Of a stretch of 64,000 nt of DNA, positions 35,185 to 43,050 are shown one piece after another. The notes under the pieces are model-generated. The model was not told the DNA's origin and made no database searches. It saw nothing but the letters and a program-made list of their open reading frames with translations. The position numbers were made by a program, and so were the translations under genes. The DNA is from Oscillospiraceae bacterium (lineage in GTDB: Bacteria; Bacillota; Clostridia; Oscillospirales; Ruminococcaceae). The DNA lies in the NCBI GenBank assembly GCA_022835495.1, contig BQOK01000001.1, forward strand, positions 186,001 to 250,000, given 5' to 3'. Positions within the stretch are counted from its first letter, which is position 1, and the number at the start of each line of letters is the position of its first letter.

Positions 35185-36189
35185 ATGATGCCCTGTTTCA
35201 GTATTATTGTACCAGTGTATAACACAAAAAAATACCTGCCTCAATGTTTGGAAAGTCTGCTCAGACAGCGCTTCTCTGATTTTGAAGTTCTTGTGGTGGA
35301 TGATGGCGCTACAGATGGCAGCAGCGTGCTGTGCGACCAATATGCGGCAAAGGATGAACGAATTAAAGTAATACATCAGGAGAATAAAGGCTTGGGCGAA
35401 GCACGCAATGCAGGATTGCGCTATGCAAAAGGAGAATGGATCCTTTTTCTGGACAGCGATGACTATTGGGCGGAAAACGGCCTCCAACAGCTTTGGGAGG
35501 GGATAAGGCGTTGGCCAAACAATACGCTGTATATAACCCAGTGGCGCATTCTTGAAAGCGATGCTGAAAATTTGGGAATACCCCACTGTACAGAGCCGTT
35601 TCCGCAGGAGGGTATAGTTGAATTACATACGCTGCAAGAAAAAGTACAATTTTATGATAATCATTATGGCTGGGCGGTTTGGAAGCTTGTGATTCACCGG
35701 AGCTTGGTAGCAAACAATAGACTCTGCTTTTTACCGGATGTGCGAAATGGCGAGGATCTTTATTGGGTGCTGCATTTGCTGGATCAGGTAACAGTTTTTT
35801 GCTGCTTGAGCACAGTTTTGTGTTGTTATCGGGATCAGGAAAAAGGTACTCTGTCAGAGCGGTCGCCTCAAAATGCCCTTCGCTGGCTGGACAGCATAGA
35901 AAAAACAATCTGCCAAATTTCCCAAGAGGCGCTTGTCGAAAAAGAATTTGTGATAGCATGGCTGATAAATATTGATACATATTATTTTTATCTGGCTGCA
36001 GCGATGGGGCAAAAGGAAGAGTGGATAAAGAGGATACAGCGTCATTTGCCTTATTTTCGCGCTGTAAAAAAACAAGTTGCTTTTTTATCAAAGAAAGCAA
36101 AACTAATTTGGTGCTTTTCTGGATTCAGCATACAGTTATGTTGGTTGTTGTGTAAAAAGTTTCGCGCGAAATTGACGCGGGAGGAGTGA
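35185..36189 (+). CDS. Glycosyltransferase family 2
   Basis: The 334-residue protein starts with the classic GT2 pattern FSIIVPVYNTKKYLPQCLES, then VVDDGATDGS near residue 36, GLGEARNAGL near 69 and the DxD-bearing FLDSDDYW near 90. The C-terminal part ends with a hydrophobic, basic tail that could rest on the membrane. AAAGAGGAG lies 6 bases upstream. Donor unknown. Confidence 0.9.
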   Translation: MMPCFSIIVPVYNTKKYLPQCLESLLRQRFSDFEVLVVDDGATDGSSVLCDQYAAKDERIKVIHQENKGLGEARNAGLRYAKGEWILFLDSDDYWAENGLQQLWEGIRRWPNNTLYITQWRILESDAENLGIPHCTEPFPQEGIVELHTLQEKVQFYDNHYGWAVWKLVIHRSLVANNRLCFLPDVRNGEDLYWVLHLLDQVTVFCCLSTVLCCYRDQEKGTLSERSPQNALRWLDSIEKTICQISQEALVEKEFVIAWLINIDTYYFYLAAAMGQKEEWIKRIQRHLPYFRAVKKQVAFLSKKAKLIWCFSGFSIQLCWLLCKKFRAKLTREE

Positions 36190-36360
36190 AAGAAATCCAT
36201 AGGCGCTCACGTCCCAATGAGCAGTCCTAAAGTGAAAAAGGGGACCACCGGTAAAGCCTAAAATCAAGAGTATATATGTAATGTATAGTTACATAGCATC
36301 GAGGGCCTTTATGGTGGCAACGGGAATAAACGCGGCAAACTTAACAACCGGAGGAGAAGA
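36190..36360 (+). ncRNA. Candidate structured RNA leader, class unknown
   Basis: This gap has no open frame but several compatible pairings. Hairpin GCTCA/TGAGC (36205-36209, 36218-36222) has GTCCC in its loop (36211-36215), which can pair with GGGAC at 36241-36245 as a pseudoknot. A long closing stem joins 36246-36259 to 36303-36316, with two bulges. An apical 7-bp hairpin TATGTAA/TTACATA (36275-36281, 36289-36295) sits inside it. It ends in a GGAGGAG ribosome-binding site for the next gene. I do not recognise a known riboswitch. Confidence 0.4.
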
Positions 36361-37440
36361 ATGGAAAAGTTGTGCAGCATTCAGGATGTGGGTATTTACC
36401 TTTCAGTTGATCATGAGATGCGAAAAAATATTTTACGCAACCGTTTAATGGAACAACTGGACGGCTTTGATTCGTATTACAGAAATACAGCGGAAATAGA
36501 AAGAATCATTGTTAAAGATCTGCAAGAGTTGCAGATACCGCAAAACAGCATTGTAGTACCACAAAATGCTTATTATTTCCCGGACGGCACTTTCTACAGT
36601 CTGGAAGCAAAAATTGCTTTTCAGATGTGTGATGTGGGGATGACGTTCTGGTGTGATGAGAATGTTTGGTATCTGCCATATATGCTTCAGTATTTGCTGG
36701 AAGCAAAACAACGAACTTTTTTACACGGCGCCGGTATTGCGGTGAATGGCACAGATGGTTATTTGCTTGTAGCTTTTGGAGGGATTGGGAAAACCTGCTT
36801 TGTGGCCAATGCGATAAAGCAGGACAATGTAAAACTGCTGGGCGATGATCTGATTATTGCAGGTGCAGACGGCACGCTGCGCTCTTATCCCAGACCATTT
36901 TGCCTGTACCCTTATCATAAGACGCTGTTCCCGCAATTCTTTGACGGAAAGAAACTGCATTTTGAAGAAGTGAGGACAGACCGCTACTTTTTGCGCGCAA
37001 GCCGCAAACTGAAAAAGAAGCTTCATATACCAGATTCAATTATTTACGATTATCTGCCCGTATCACCGATCCATTTATTCCCGCAGGAAAAGGTACAGGT
37101 GGAGCCTGTCAGAGTGAAAAAAGTATTCGTGCTGCGCCGCGTTGTTGGTTTGACGGGACTTCAGATAAGACCTGCAACGGATTTAGACGGTATCGCCAGT
37201 TTTGCCCATAGCGTTATTCAGCATGAATGGAGCATAGGGATTCGGTTGGAATTTAACTATTTGGCGCATCAGGAACATGATTATGGGGATATGGCGAACG
37301 CACAGTATCAAACGATCCGGAACTGCCTGAAGCATGCAGAAGAATTTTATTATGTTGACATTCCTGAGAATATGCAAGCGGAGAGGGTCAGTTTGGAATT
37401 GAATAAAGTGATTTTGGGCGGCCAAAAATGCGAGGATTGA
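36361..37440 (+). CDS. HPr kinase-like P-loop protein of a glycan locus
   Basis: The 359-residue protein has a P-loop GGIGKT at residues 140-145 in the setting FLHGAGIAV...YLLVAFGGIGKTC, then LLGDDLIIAG near 160 and SYPRPFCLYP near 174. This arrangement resembles the catalytic domain of HPr kinase/phosphorylase, although the true HprK N-terminal domain and signature are absent. Proteins of this kind occur in polysaccharide clusters; what they phosphorylate, if anything, is not established. A role as a sugar or carrier kinase is inference. Confidence 0.7.
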   Translation: MEKLCSIQDVGIYLSVDHEMRKNILRNRLMEQLDGFDSYYRNTAEIERIIVKDLQELQIPQNSIVVPQNAYYFPDGTFYSLEAKIAFQMCDVGMTFWCDENVWYLPYMLQYLLEAKQRTFLHGAGIAVNGTDGYLLVAFGGIGKTCFVANAIKQDNVKLLGDDLIIAGADGTLRSYPRPFCLYPYHKTLFPQFFDGKKLHFEEVRTDRYFLRASRKLKKKLHIPDSIIYDYLPVSPIHLFPQEKVQVEPVRVKKVFVLRRVVGLTGLQIRPATDLDGIASFAHSVIQHEWSIGIRLEFNYLAHQEHDYGDMANAQYQTIRNCLKHAEEFYYVDIPENMQAERVSLELNKVILGGQKCED

Positions 37441-37455
37441 AAAGGAGCAATAAAA

Positions 37456-38382
37456 ATGTTTGTTATCAAGATTCAGGGTGGATTGGGAAATCAAATTTCT
37501 CAATACGCTTTTTCCAGGCTGATACAAAAGCATTATCCAAATCAGGTCGTTGCCCTGGATGTTACCTGGTGCGAATATAACGCACCGGGGTTTGAATTGA
37601 TACAAGCATTTAAGGCGGATCATTTGGACTATAAGCTTGCTTCGAAGCAGGATCTTTATCACGTAACTGGACAGAGAGATTATGGATGCCCAGGTAAAAC
37701 AATCGCGGTGAAAGTGTGGAATAGAATGGTTCGTGGTTTTCAGAAACTTAGCGGAAAACAGCCGATCTTCACACAAAAAATAGAATCGGGATATCCTGAG
37801 CAAAAGGATGTTTTTTGCTTGGATGAAAACAGAAGCTGGTATTTGGACGGGTTTTGGCACAACTATGATTACACCGAAATATTGCCGCAATTAAGGCAAG
37901 AACTTGTATATGCTCCATGGGAGGAGCCTTCGTTTTTGAAACAGGCGGAACAGATGGAGGAAACCTCTTCGATTGGAGTACATATCCGGTTGGGAGATTA
38001 TGTTGGCACCAATCGTGATATTTTGCTGAACAGCAACTATTATAAAGATGCTATTTCGTTCATGGCAAAAGGGTTAAAAGAACCATTGGTTTTTGTTTTC
38101 TCCAACAATCAGGAGCAGGCGGAAAAGTATATAGATTCACTGCAATTGCCTTATGAGTTCAAGATCGTGGATGAGGGAAACCGCCCAGCTTACACAGACA
38201 TGATTTTGATCGGAGCATGTAAAAATAAAGTGTGCGCCAATTCCACATACAGTTATTGGGCAGCGCTTTTGAGCAAAAACGGGGGAAATATTACTATTCC
38301 TGAATATTACACACAAGAGCGGAAAATGTGGACAAACGCCCTGTGCAAAACCGTAAACCTTAAAGCCCAATTTATGGTTTGA
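37456..38382 (+). CDS. GT11 family alpha-1,2-fucosyl- or colitosyltransferase
   Basis: The 308-residue protein has the GT11 marks: MFVIKIQGGLGNQISQYAF at the N terminus, HIRLGDY at residues 176-182 (the HxRxGDY donor motif), FVFSNNQEQAEKYI near 215 and the C-terminal ANSTYSYWAALLSKNGGNI. GT11 enzymes transfer L-fucose from GDP-fucose in alpha-1,2 linkage, usually to galactose. Given the ColD-like enzyme at 46789, the natural donor may be GDP-colitose, which differs by lacking the 3-OH. AAAGGAGC lies before the ATG. Confidence 0.92.
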   Translation: MFVIKIQGGLGNQISQYAFSRLIQKHYPNQVVALDVTWCEYNAPGFELIQAFKADHLDYKLASKQDLYHVTGQRDYGCPGKTIAVKVWNRMVRGFQKLSGKQPIFTQKIESGYPEQKDVFCLDENRSWYLDGFWHNYDYTEILPQLRQELVYAPWEEPSFLKQAEQMEETSSIGVHIRLGDYVGTNRDILLNSNYYKDAISFMAKGLKEPLVFVFSNNQEQAEKYIDSLQLPYEFKIVDEGNRPAYTDMILIGACKNKVCANSTYSYWAALLSKNGGNITIPEYYTQERKMWTNALCKTVNLKAQFMV

Positions 38383-38575
38383 GAAAATAAGGTTGTTATG
38401 AAAGACGGCAAGTTGACAGGTTTCCAGATTTCATCAAGAGGAAAGAGAGCTATCTGAATATGTGCCGGCGATTATTTTCGGTGCCCAAAGGCGGCCAGTG
38501 ATTGAAGGGTATAAAGGATGTTCAAAGCGGGAATGTTCTGGAAGACTGAATTTTGATAAAAAGGTGTGAAACGGC
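38383..38575 (+). other. Gap without a supported gene
   Basis: The 193 bases hold only short open frames. One spells a protein-like stretch (ELSEYVPAIIFGAQRRPVIEGY) without a start codon or match that I recognise, so it may be a remnant of a lost gene. Confidence 0.35.
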
Positions 38576-39730
38576 ATGAAAATATTGATGATTTTTATTG
38601 ATATGCTGCGGCCAAATCTGCTGCACCTCATAGATGAGAGCCAACCAGCAAGAGAAATAGAAAAAGTGTTTGAAAAGTGGGGTGGAACGCTTTACACAAA
38701 TTGCTTTACCCCATCGCCGGATACGCCGAGGTCAAATGCATGCATTTGGTCCAGCCGTTATCCTTTGGATAACGGCTGTGATAACCGGTTAAAATACCCA
38801 AAGTTCTTTTTCAGGGAGGCGAATCAGGACATATGGGCCGTGATGAAGGACGCAGGTTATACCTTTAATGTATATATGCATCCCGCAACTAAAATGATTG
38901 GAGAACTTCCGCCATGTATGGAGAACTGCGGGAATTTTTCGGATGGAAAAACTTTAAAGGACTTTTTGCCCACAGTGGAAGTAAACGAAAATAGCTTTAC
39001 CTATTTTTGTCTTGAGGATTTTCATGCTGCTGTCACCGATTATTTTGCAGCCCCTAAATGTATCCCGATTGGGGATAAAAAAATTGCGGATGCTTTGCGT
39101 GTGATCGATAAAGGATTGGACGTGGAGTCGTTTGATTTAATGGTTGTTTTATCCGACCATGGGTTCCGCATTTATAAAGAACCCATGCCGGACTATGCGG
39201 CGCAGATGGGGCGAATGCGCTCGCAGGTACTCATGATGACCCGCATAAAAGGGCAAAAGGAAGTAACCATAAACGAAAAGTTTTGTAGTCTGTTAGATGT
39301 GTATCCAACGATTTGCAAACAGGCAAATCTTCAGCCCCGCGGCCCGATAGAAGGGGTGAGTTTGATGGAACAGGAAACCCGCCTTCCGCTTATAATCGAA
39401 GATCATCGTACATTTAACGCCGAACTTGGACAAACGATAGAATATTGGGGAATTTTAGATCGGGAAGGAATGCACTGTGTGGATAGCTGGCATAACTGGA
39501 TCGGGCCGGCGCTTTCAGAGGAAAAGAAACGGGAGTATGAAGAACTTCTATTGCGAAAAGCAACAGACTATGAAAAAAACGTAAAAATGGGTCAAATCAG
39601 GAAGTTCTATGAAGACTGTCTTGTAAGTATGCCATATTATTTTGATGGTGAACCACGCAAAACACATTGTCCGCTGGAAATCAAAATTAAAAAAATGGTA
39701 AAACATGCTTTGCACAACACAAAGAAATAA
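38576..39730 (+). CDS. Alkaline-phosphatase-superfamily (sulfatase-like) enzyme
   Basis: The 384-residue protein has the metal-site marks of the sulfatase/phosphoglycerol transferase fold: MIFIDMLRPN (Asp9), the nucleophile region SPDTPRSNACIW with Thr50 where sulfatases have Cys or Ser, and VVLSDHGFR (Asp194-His195). Such enzymes cleave or transfer phospho- or sulfo-esters. There is no signal peptide or membrane helix, so it should act in the cytosol, which is unusual for decorating enzymes. It might move a phospho-substituent (perhaps phosphocholine) on or off a glycan precursor; that is inference from its place three genes before the choline module. Confidence 0.8.
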   Translation: MKILMIFIDMLRPNLLHLIDESQPAREIEKVFEKWGGTLYTNCFTPSPDTPRSNACIWSSRYPLDNGCDNRLKYPKFFFREANQDIWAVMKDAGYTFNVYMHPATKMIGELPPCMENCGNFSDGKTLKDFLPTVEVNENSFTYFCLEDFHAAVTDYFAAPKCIPIGDKKIADALRVIDKGLDVESFDLMVVLSDHGFRIYKEPMPDYAAQMGRMRSQVLMMTRIKGQKEVTINEKFCSLLDVYPTICKQANLQPRGPIEGVSLMEQETRLPLIIEDHRTFNAELGQTIEYWGILDREGMHCVDSWHNWIGPALSEEKKREYEELLLRKATDYEKNVKMGQIRKFYEDCLVSMPYYFDGEPRKTHCPLEIKIKKMVKHALHNTKK

Positions 39731-39749
39731 AAAGTAAAGGAGGGGCGAT

Positions 39750-41312
39750 ATGAGAATAAAAAAAGCTTTAAAGAACATTTTCTATTCGCTGGGCTCCTAT
39801 GTATTGCTGATGGTTGCAGGCATCTTTATACGCAAGTTGTTTATAATGCATTTTGATATTGAGCTTTTAGGTTATGAAAGCTTATTTGGCAGTGTATTTA
39901 TAATTCTTTCCATGGCGGAAATGGGAGCGGGAGGCATGTTCAATTACATGCTGTATCGTGCTGTGGCGGAACATGACGACCATGAGATCAGTACGCTAAT
40001 GCAAATGTTTAAGCAACTGTACCGTGTTGTGGGTGTTGTTGTTGCCGTGCTTGGATGCATCCTTTTTTTGTTTTTGCCGCTTTTTGTGAATTCAGATGTA
40101 GAGAATTGGAATTATGTTTGTATTGTGTATTGGATACAACTTGCTACAACATTAACTACATATTTTCTGGCATATAGACGGTCAATTCTGATAGCGAACC
40201 AGTGTGAGTATGAAGTTGTAAAAGTTGAAACTAATTTTAAAATGTTAAACATGGTGCTGCGAATTGGCGCAATTGTGCTGCTACAAAGTTACACCGTGTA
40301 TCTTTTGATATCTGTATTTTGTAATGTCCTTGCTAACTTTCAAATTTGGCGGCTATGCGGCAAGAAATATCCCAATATTAAAAATGTGCCAATAGGGCTG
40401 CAGGACTATCAGAAACGCGGCGTATTTACAGAATTAAAAAATTTGTTGATCAGTAAAATATCGTCCACAATTTGGAGTTCATCCGACAACATTCTGATAA
40501 ATGCATTTTTGGGGATTCGGATTACAGCCATTTATGGCGGTTATACAATGATATACAGCGCGGTGAATACGGTGGTTTCCAAATGTACACAACCCATGGT
40601 TGCCAGTGTCGGGAACCTAATGTATGAAAAACCGGACAAGAACCGAATAAAGCAATTTTATGAAGCTTATAATTTGTTTTGCGGTTTCGCCGCAACTTTT
40701 TGCTTTGTTGCCTTTATCGTCATGTTTCAACCATTCCTGGAGTTTGTATACGGGAAAGAATATTTGCTGCCAATGGCATTTGTGGTAGCGCTCAGTGCAA
40801 ATGGGTATGCCGGGATCAAGCAGCAGGCTATTTGTGCCTTCCGTAATTCGATGGGTAACTACAGGCTGGACAGAAATTATTCAATTTGCAGCGCGGCTTT
40901 GAATGTGTTGCTGTCAATTTTGTTGGCAGGACCTTTTGGCATTACAGGTATTACTGTTGCTACAGTCGTTGCGCACATGGTGATCTGGCTGGGGAGATTA
41001 ATCGTTGTACATCGTCATTATTTCGGGGAAAGCTTATTCTCTGAAATCACCAAGGAAACGGTTTGGATAATACTGGCTGCATTGGAAGGCGGAGTTGTGC
41101 TTTGGATATGCACTGATCTTTCAGCTTCCGTAAGCGGAATTATATTGCGGGGGATCGCTTGCGTTGTTATTCCAAATTTAATAAATTTAGCGTTGTTTTT
41201 TCACACAGCGTCTTTTCAGTACATGTGGCATTATGCTAAAAAAACGTTTTGTACATTGGGCGGCAAGTTAAAAGAAAAGCAAGTGGAGCAATTGCGGCAG
41301 CATCGTAAATGA
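39750..41312 (+). CDS. Wzx-type polysaccharide flippase (MOP superfamily)
   Basis: The 520-residue protein has about 14 membrane segments and the layout of PST/MOP exporters: basic N terminus (MRIKKALKNIFYSLGSYVLLM), FIRKLFIMHFDIELLGYESLFGS-type opening, and a middle segment ISSTIWSSSDNILI. It should flip the lipid-linked repeat unit to the outer face of the membrane. It is the only exporter in the locus. Confidence 0.88.
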   Translation: MRIKKALKNIFYSLGSYVLLMVAGIFIRKLFIMHFDIELLGYESLFGSVFIILSMAEMGAGGMFNYMLYRAVAEHDDHEISTLMQMFKQLYRVVGVVVAVLGCILFLFLPLFVNSDVENWNYVCIVYWIQLATTLTTYFLAYRRSILIANQCEYEVVKVETNFKMLNMVLRIGAIVLLQSYTVYLLISVFCNVLANFQIWRLCGKKYPNIKNVPIGLQDYQKRGVFTELKNLLISKISSTIWSSSDNILINAFLGIRITAIYGGYTMIYSAVNTVVSKCTQPMVASVGNLMYEKPDKNRIKQFYEAYNLFCGFAATFCFVAFIVMFQPFLEFVYGKEYLLPMAFVVALSANGYAGIKQQAICAFRNSMGNYRLDRNYSICSAALNVLLSILLAGPFGITGITVATVVAHMVIWLGRLIVVHRHYFGESLFSEITKETVWIILAALEGGVVLWICTDLSASVSGIILRGIACVVIPNLINLALFFHTASFQYMWHYAKKTFCTLGGKLKEKQVEQLRQHRK

Positions 41313-41341
41313 TTTTGCAGATCTAAAAATGGAGAGTATTT

Positions 41342-42295
41342 ATGGAAGGGCTGTACATGGAAAGCAAGACGCAAGCAGGCCAAAATGCAATCACAGTTAA
41401 CGTATACGAACGGCTATATAACAATGCAATAGAAATTATTGCACAGGTGTTGCATAGCCGGCAAGAGGAAATACAAAAAATTACTGCATTGAAAACAGGA
41501 ATGACCAACCGATCGTTTCTGTTTGAATGCAGAGGGAAAAAGTATATTATGCGTATCCCTGGTGAAGGAACGGAACAGCTTATCGACCGCCGTCAGGAAT
41601 ATGCAGTATATAATACGATTCGTCCGTTCGATTTAAGTGATGAACTGCTTTACATGGATCCTCAAAACGGATACAAGCTGTCTGGCTTTCTGGAAAATGC
41701 ACGCACCTGCGATCCGCAGAATATAAAAGAAGTTTCTGCTTGTATGCAAAGGTTGCGGCAATTTCATAAAAAGGAATTAGAGGTTCCACATACGTTTGAT
41801 ATTTTTCGGCAAATTGAGTTCTATGAATCGTTATGGGGCTCACACCCATCGGTTTATGAGGATTATATTGAAACGCGCAGAAATATATTTTCTCTTCAGC
41901 AATATATAGAGGATCAGCCCAAACAGTGGACGCTGACACATATTGATGCGGTTCCCGACAATTTTTTGTTTGTACCGGAAGGCGATCACGAAACCATAAA
42001 GCTGATTGACTGGGAGTATGCAGGCATGCAGGATGCTTGTGTGGATGTAGCGATGTTTGCACTTTATGCACTGTATGGGAGAAAGCAGATAGATCAGTTA
42101 ATTGATTTGTATTATCCAGAAGGCTGTGAAAAGGCTATACGGTATAAAATTTATTGTTACATAGCTGTGTGTGGCCTTCTGTGGAGTAATTGGTGTGAAT
42201 ACAAACGCCATGTAGGGGTGGAGTTTGGAGAATACGCAAGGCGCCAATATGAATATGCCAAAGAATATTTCGCTGCCGTTAAGGAGGAAATGTAG
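41342..42295 (+). CDS. licA: LicA-type choline kinase
   Basis: The 317-residue protein belongs to the choline/ethanolamine kinase group of the protein-kinase-like fold: TNRSFLFECRGKKYIMRIPGEGTEQ-type nucleotide loop near residues 57-80, the catalytic THIDAVPDNF (Asp202, Asn207) and the metal-binding LIDWEYAGMQD (Asp223). It phosphorylates choline to phosphocholine. The next two genes supply the cytidylyltransferase and a BCCT-type uptake system, so the module takes in choline and makes CDP-choline for phosphocholine decoration. A start at ATG 41357 (MESKTQ) is also possible. Confidence 0.92.
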   Translation: MEGLYMESKTQAGQNAITVNVYERLYNNAIEIIAQVLHSRQEEIQKITALKTGMTNRSFLFECRGKKYIMRIPGEGTEQLIDRRQEYAVYNTIRPFDLSDELLYMDPQNGYKLSGFLENARTCDPQNIKEVSACMQRLRQFHKKELEVPHTFDIFRQIEFYESLWGSHPSVYEDYIETRRNIFSLQQYIEDQPKQWTLTHIDAVPDNFLFVPEGDHETIKLIDWEYAGMQDACVDVAMFALYALYGRKQIDQLIDLYYPEGCEKAIRYKIYCYIAVCGLLWSNWCEYKRHVGVEFGEYARRQYEYAKEYFAAVKEEM

Positions 42296-42296
42296 A

Positions 42297-43049
42297 TTGG
42301 AGGCAAGTCAAAAGCCTATACATGTTGCACGGCGCGCCATTATTTTGGCCGCAGGGCTAGGTGAACGGTTGCGGCCAATTACGGATAGGACACCCAAACC
42401 CCTCATAATGGTAAATGGAAAACGGATCATAGACACAGCGATTGATGCGTTGCTTGAAAATAATATTACCGAAATTTATATTGTAGTCGGTCACTTGAAA
42501 GAGCGTTTTTCTGTATTAAAGGAAAAATATCCTACCCTTCGATTTATTAACAATGCATTTTACAGTAGCTGCAATAATATTGCTTCACTGTATGCGGCGC
42601 GTGAACATCTTGAAGAGTGCGTCATTCTGGATGGCGACCAGATTATTCGGAATCCGACGATTTTTGCATCGCCCTTTTTTCGCTCGGGCTATTGCAGTGC
42701 CTGGACAGATATAGAAACAAATGAGTGGTTGCAAACAGTTGAGGATGGTGTAGTAACAAGCTGTAATCGAGAGGGCGGCAAGAAAGGTTGGCAGCTTTTC
42801 AGCGTTTCATTTTGGACAGCAGAAGACGGAAAAAAGCTCAAAGGTCATCTGGAAAAAGAATTTGAAATAAAAAAGACCACACATATTTATTGGGATGATG
42901 TGGTAATGTTCTGCTATCCCGAAGAATACCAGCTTGGGATCCGCCCGATAACCAAGGAAGACATTGTGGAAATTGACACGCTGGAGGAGCTGATGAAATC
43001 AGATCCTAAATATAAAGCGTTGCTTGAGGGGAAGGAGAAAGGGAAATAA
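42297..43049 (+). CDS. licC: LicC-type CTP:phosphocholine cytidylyltransferase
   Basis: The 250-residue protein has the sugar-nucleotidyltransferase start AIILAAGLGERLRPITDRTPKPL, CVILDGDQII near residue 107 with the metal-binding Asp, and YWDDVVMF near 200, as in LicC. It should join phosphocholine to CTP. The start is taken as TTG 42297: AAGGAGG lies 9 bases upstream at the end of licA, and the TTG follows one base after the licA stop. An earlier in-frame ATG would overlap licA by over 40 bases. Confidence 0.9.
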   Translation: MEASQKPIHVARRAIILAAGLGERLRPITDRTPKPLIMVNGKRIIDTAIDALLENNITEIYIVVGHLKERFSVLKEKYPTLRFINNAFYSSCNNIASLYAAREHLEECVILDGDQIIRNPTIFASPFFRSGYCSAWTDIETNEWLQTVEDGVVTSCNREGGKKGWQLFSVSFWTAEDGKKLKGHLEKEFEIKKTTHIYWDDVVMFCYPEEYQLGIRPITKEDIVEIDTLEELMKSDPKYKALLEGKEKGK

Positions 43050-43050
43050 G

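Noticed and set aside
36190-36360. Candidate RNA as a known riboswitch (cyclic di-GMP, SAM, TPP, glycine, fluoride)
   Set aside because: The conserved core sequences of these classes, as far as I know them, are not present; it is kept only as an unknown structured RNA.
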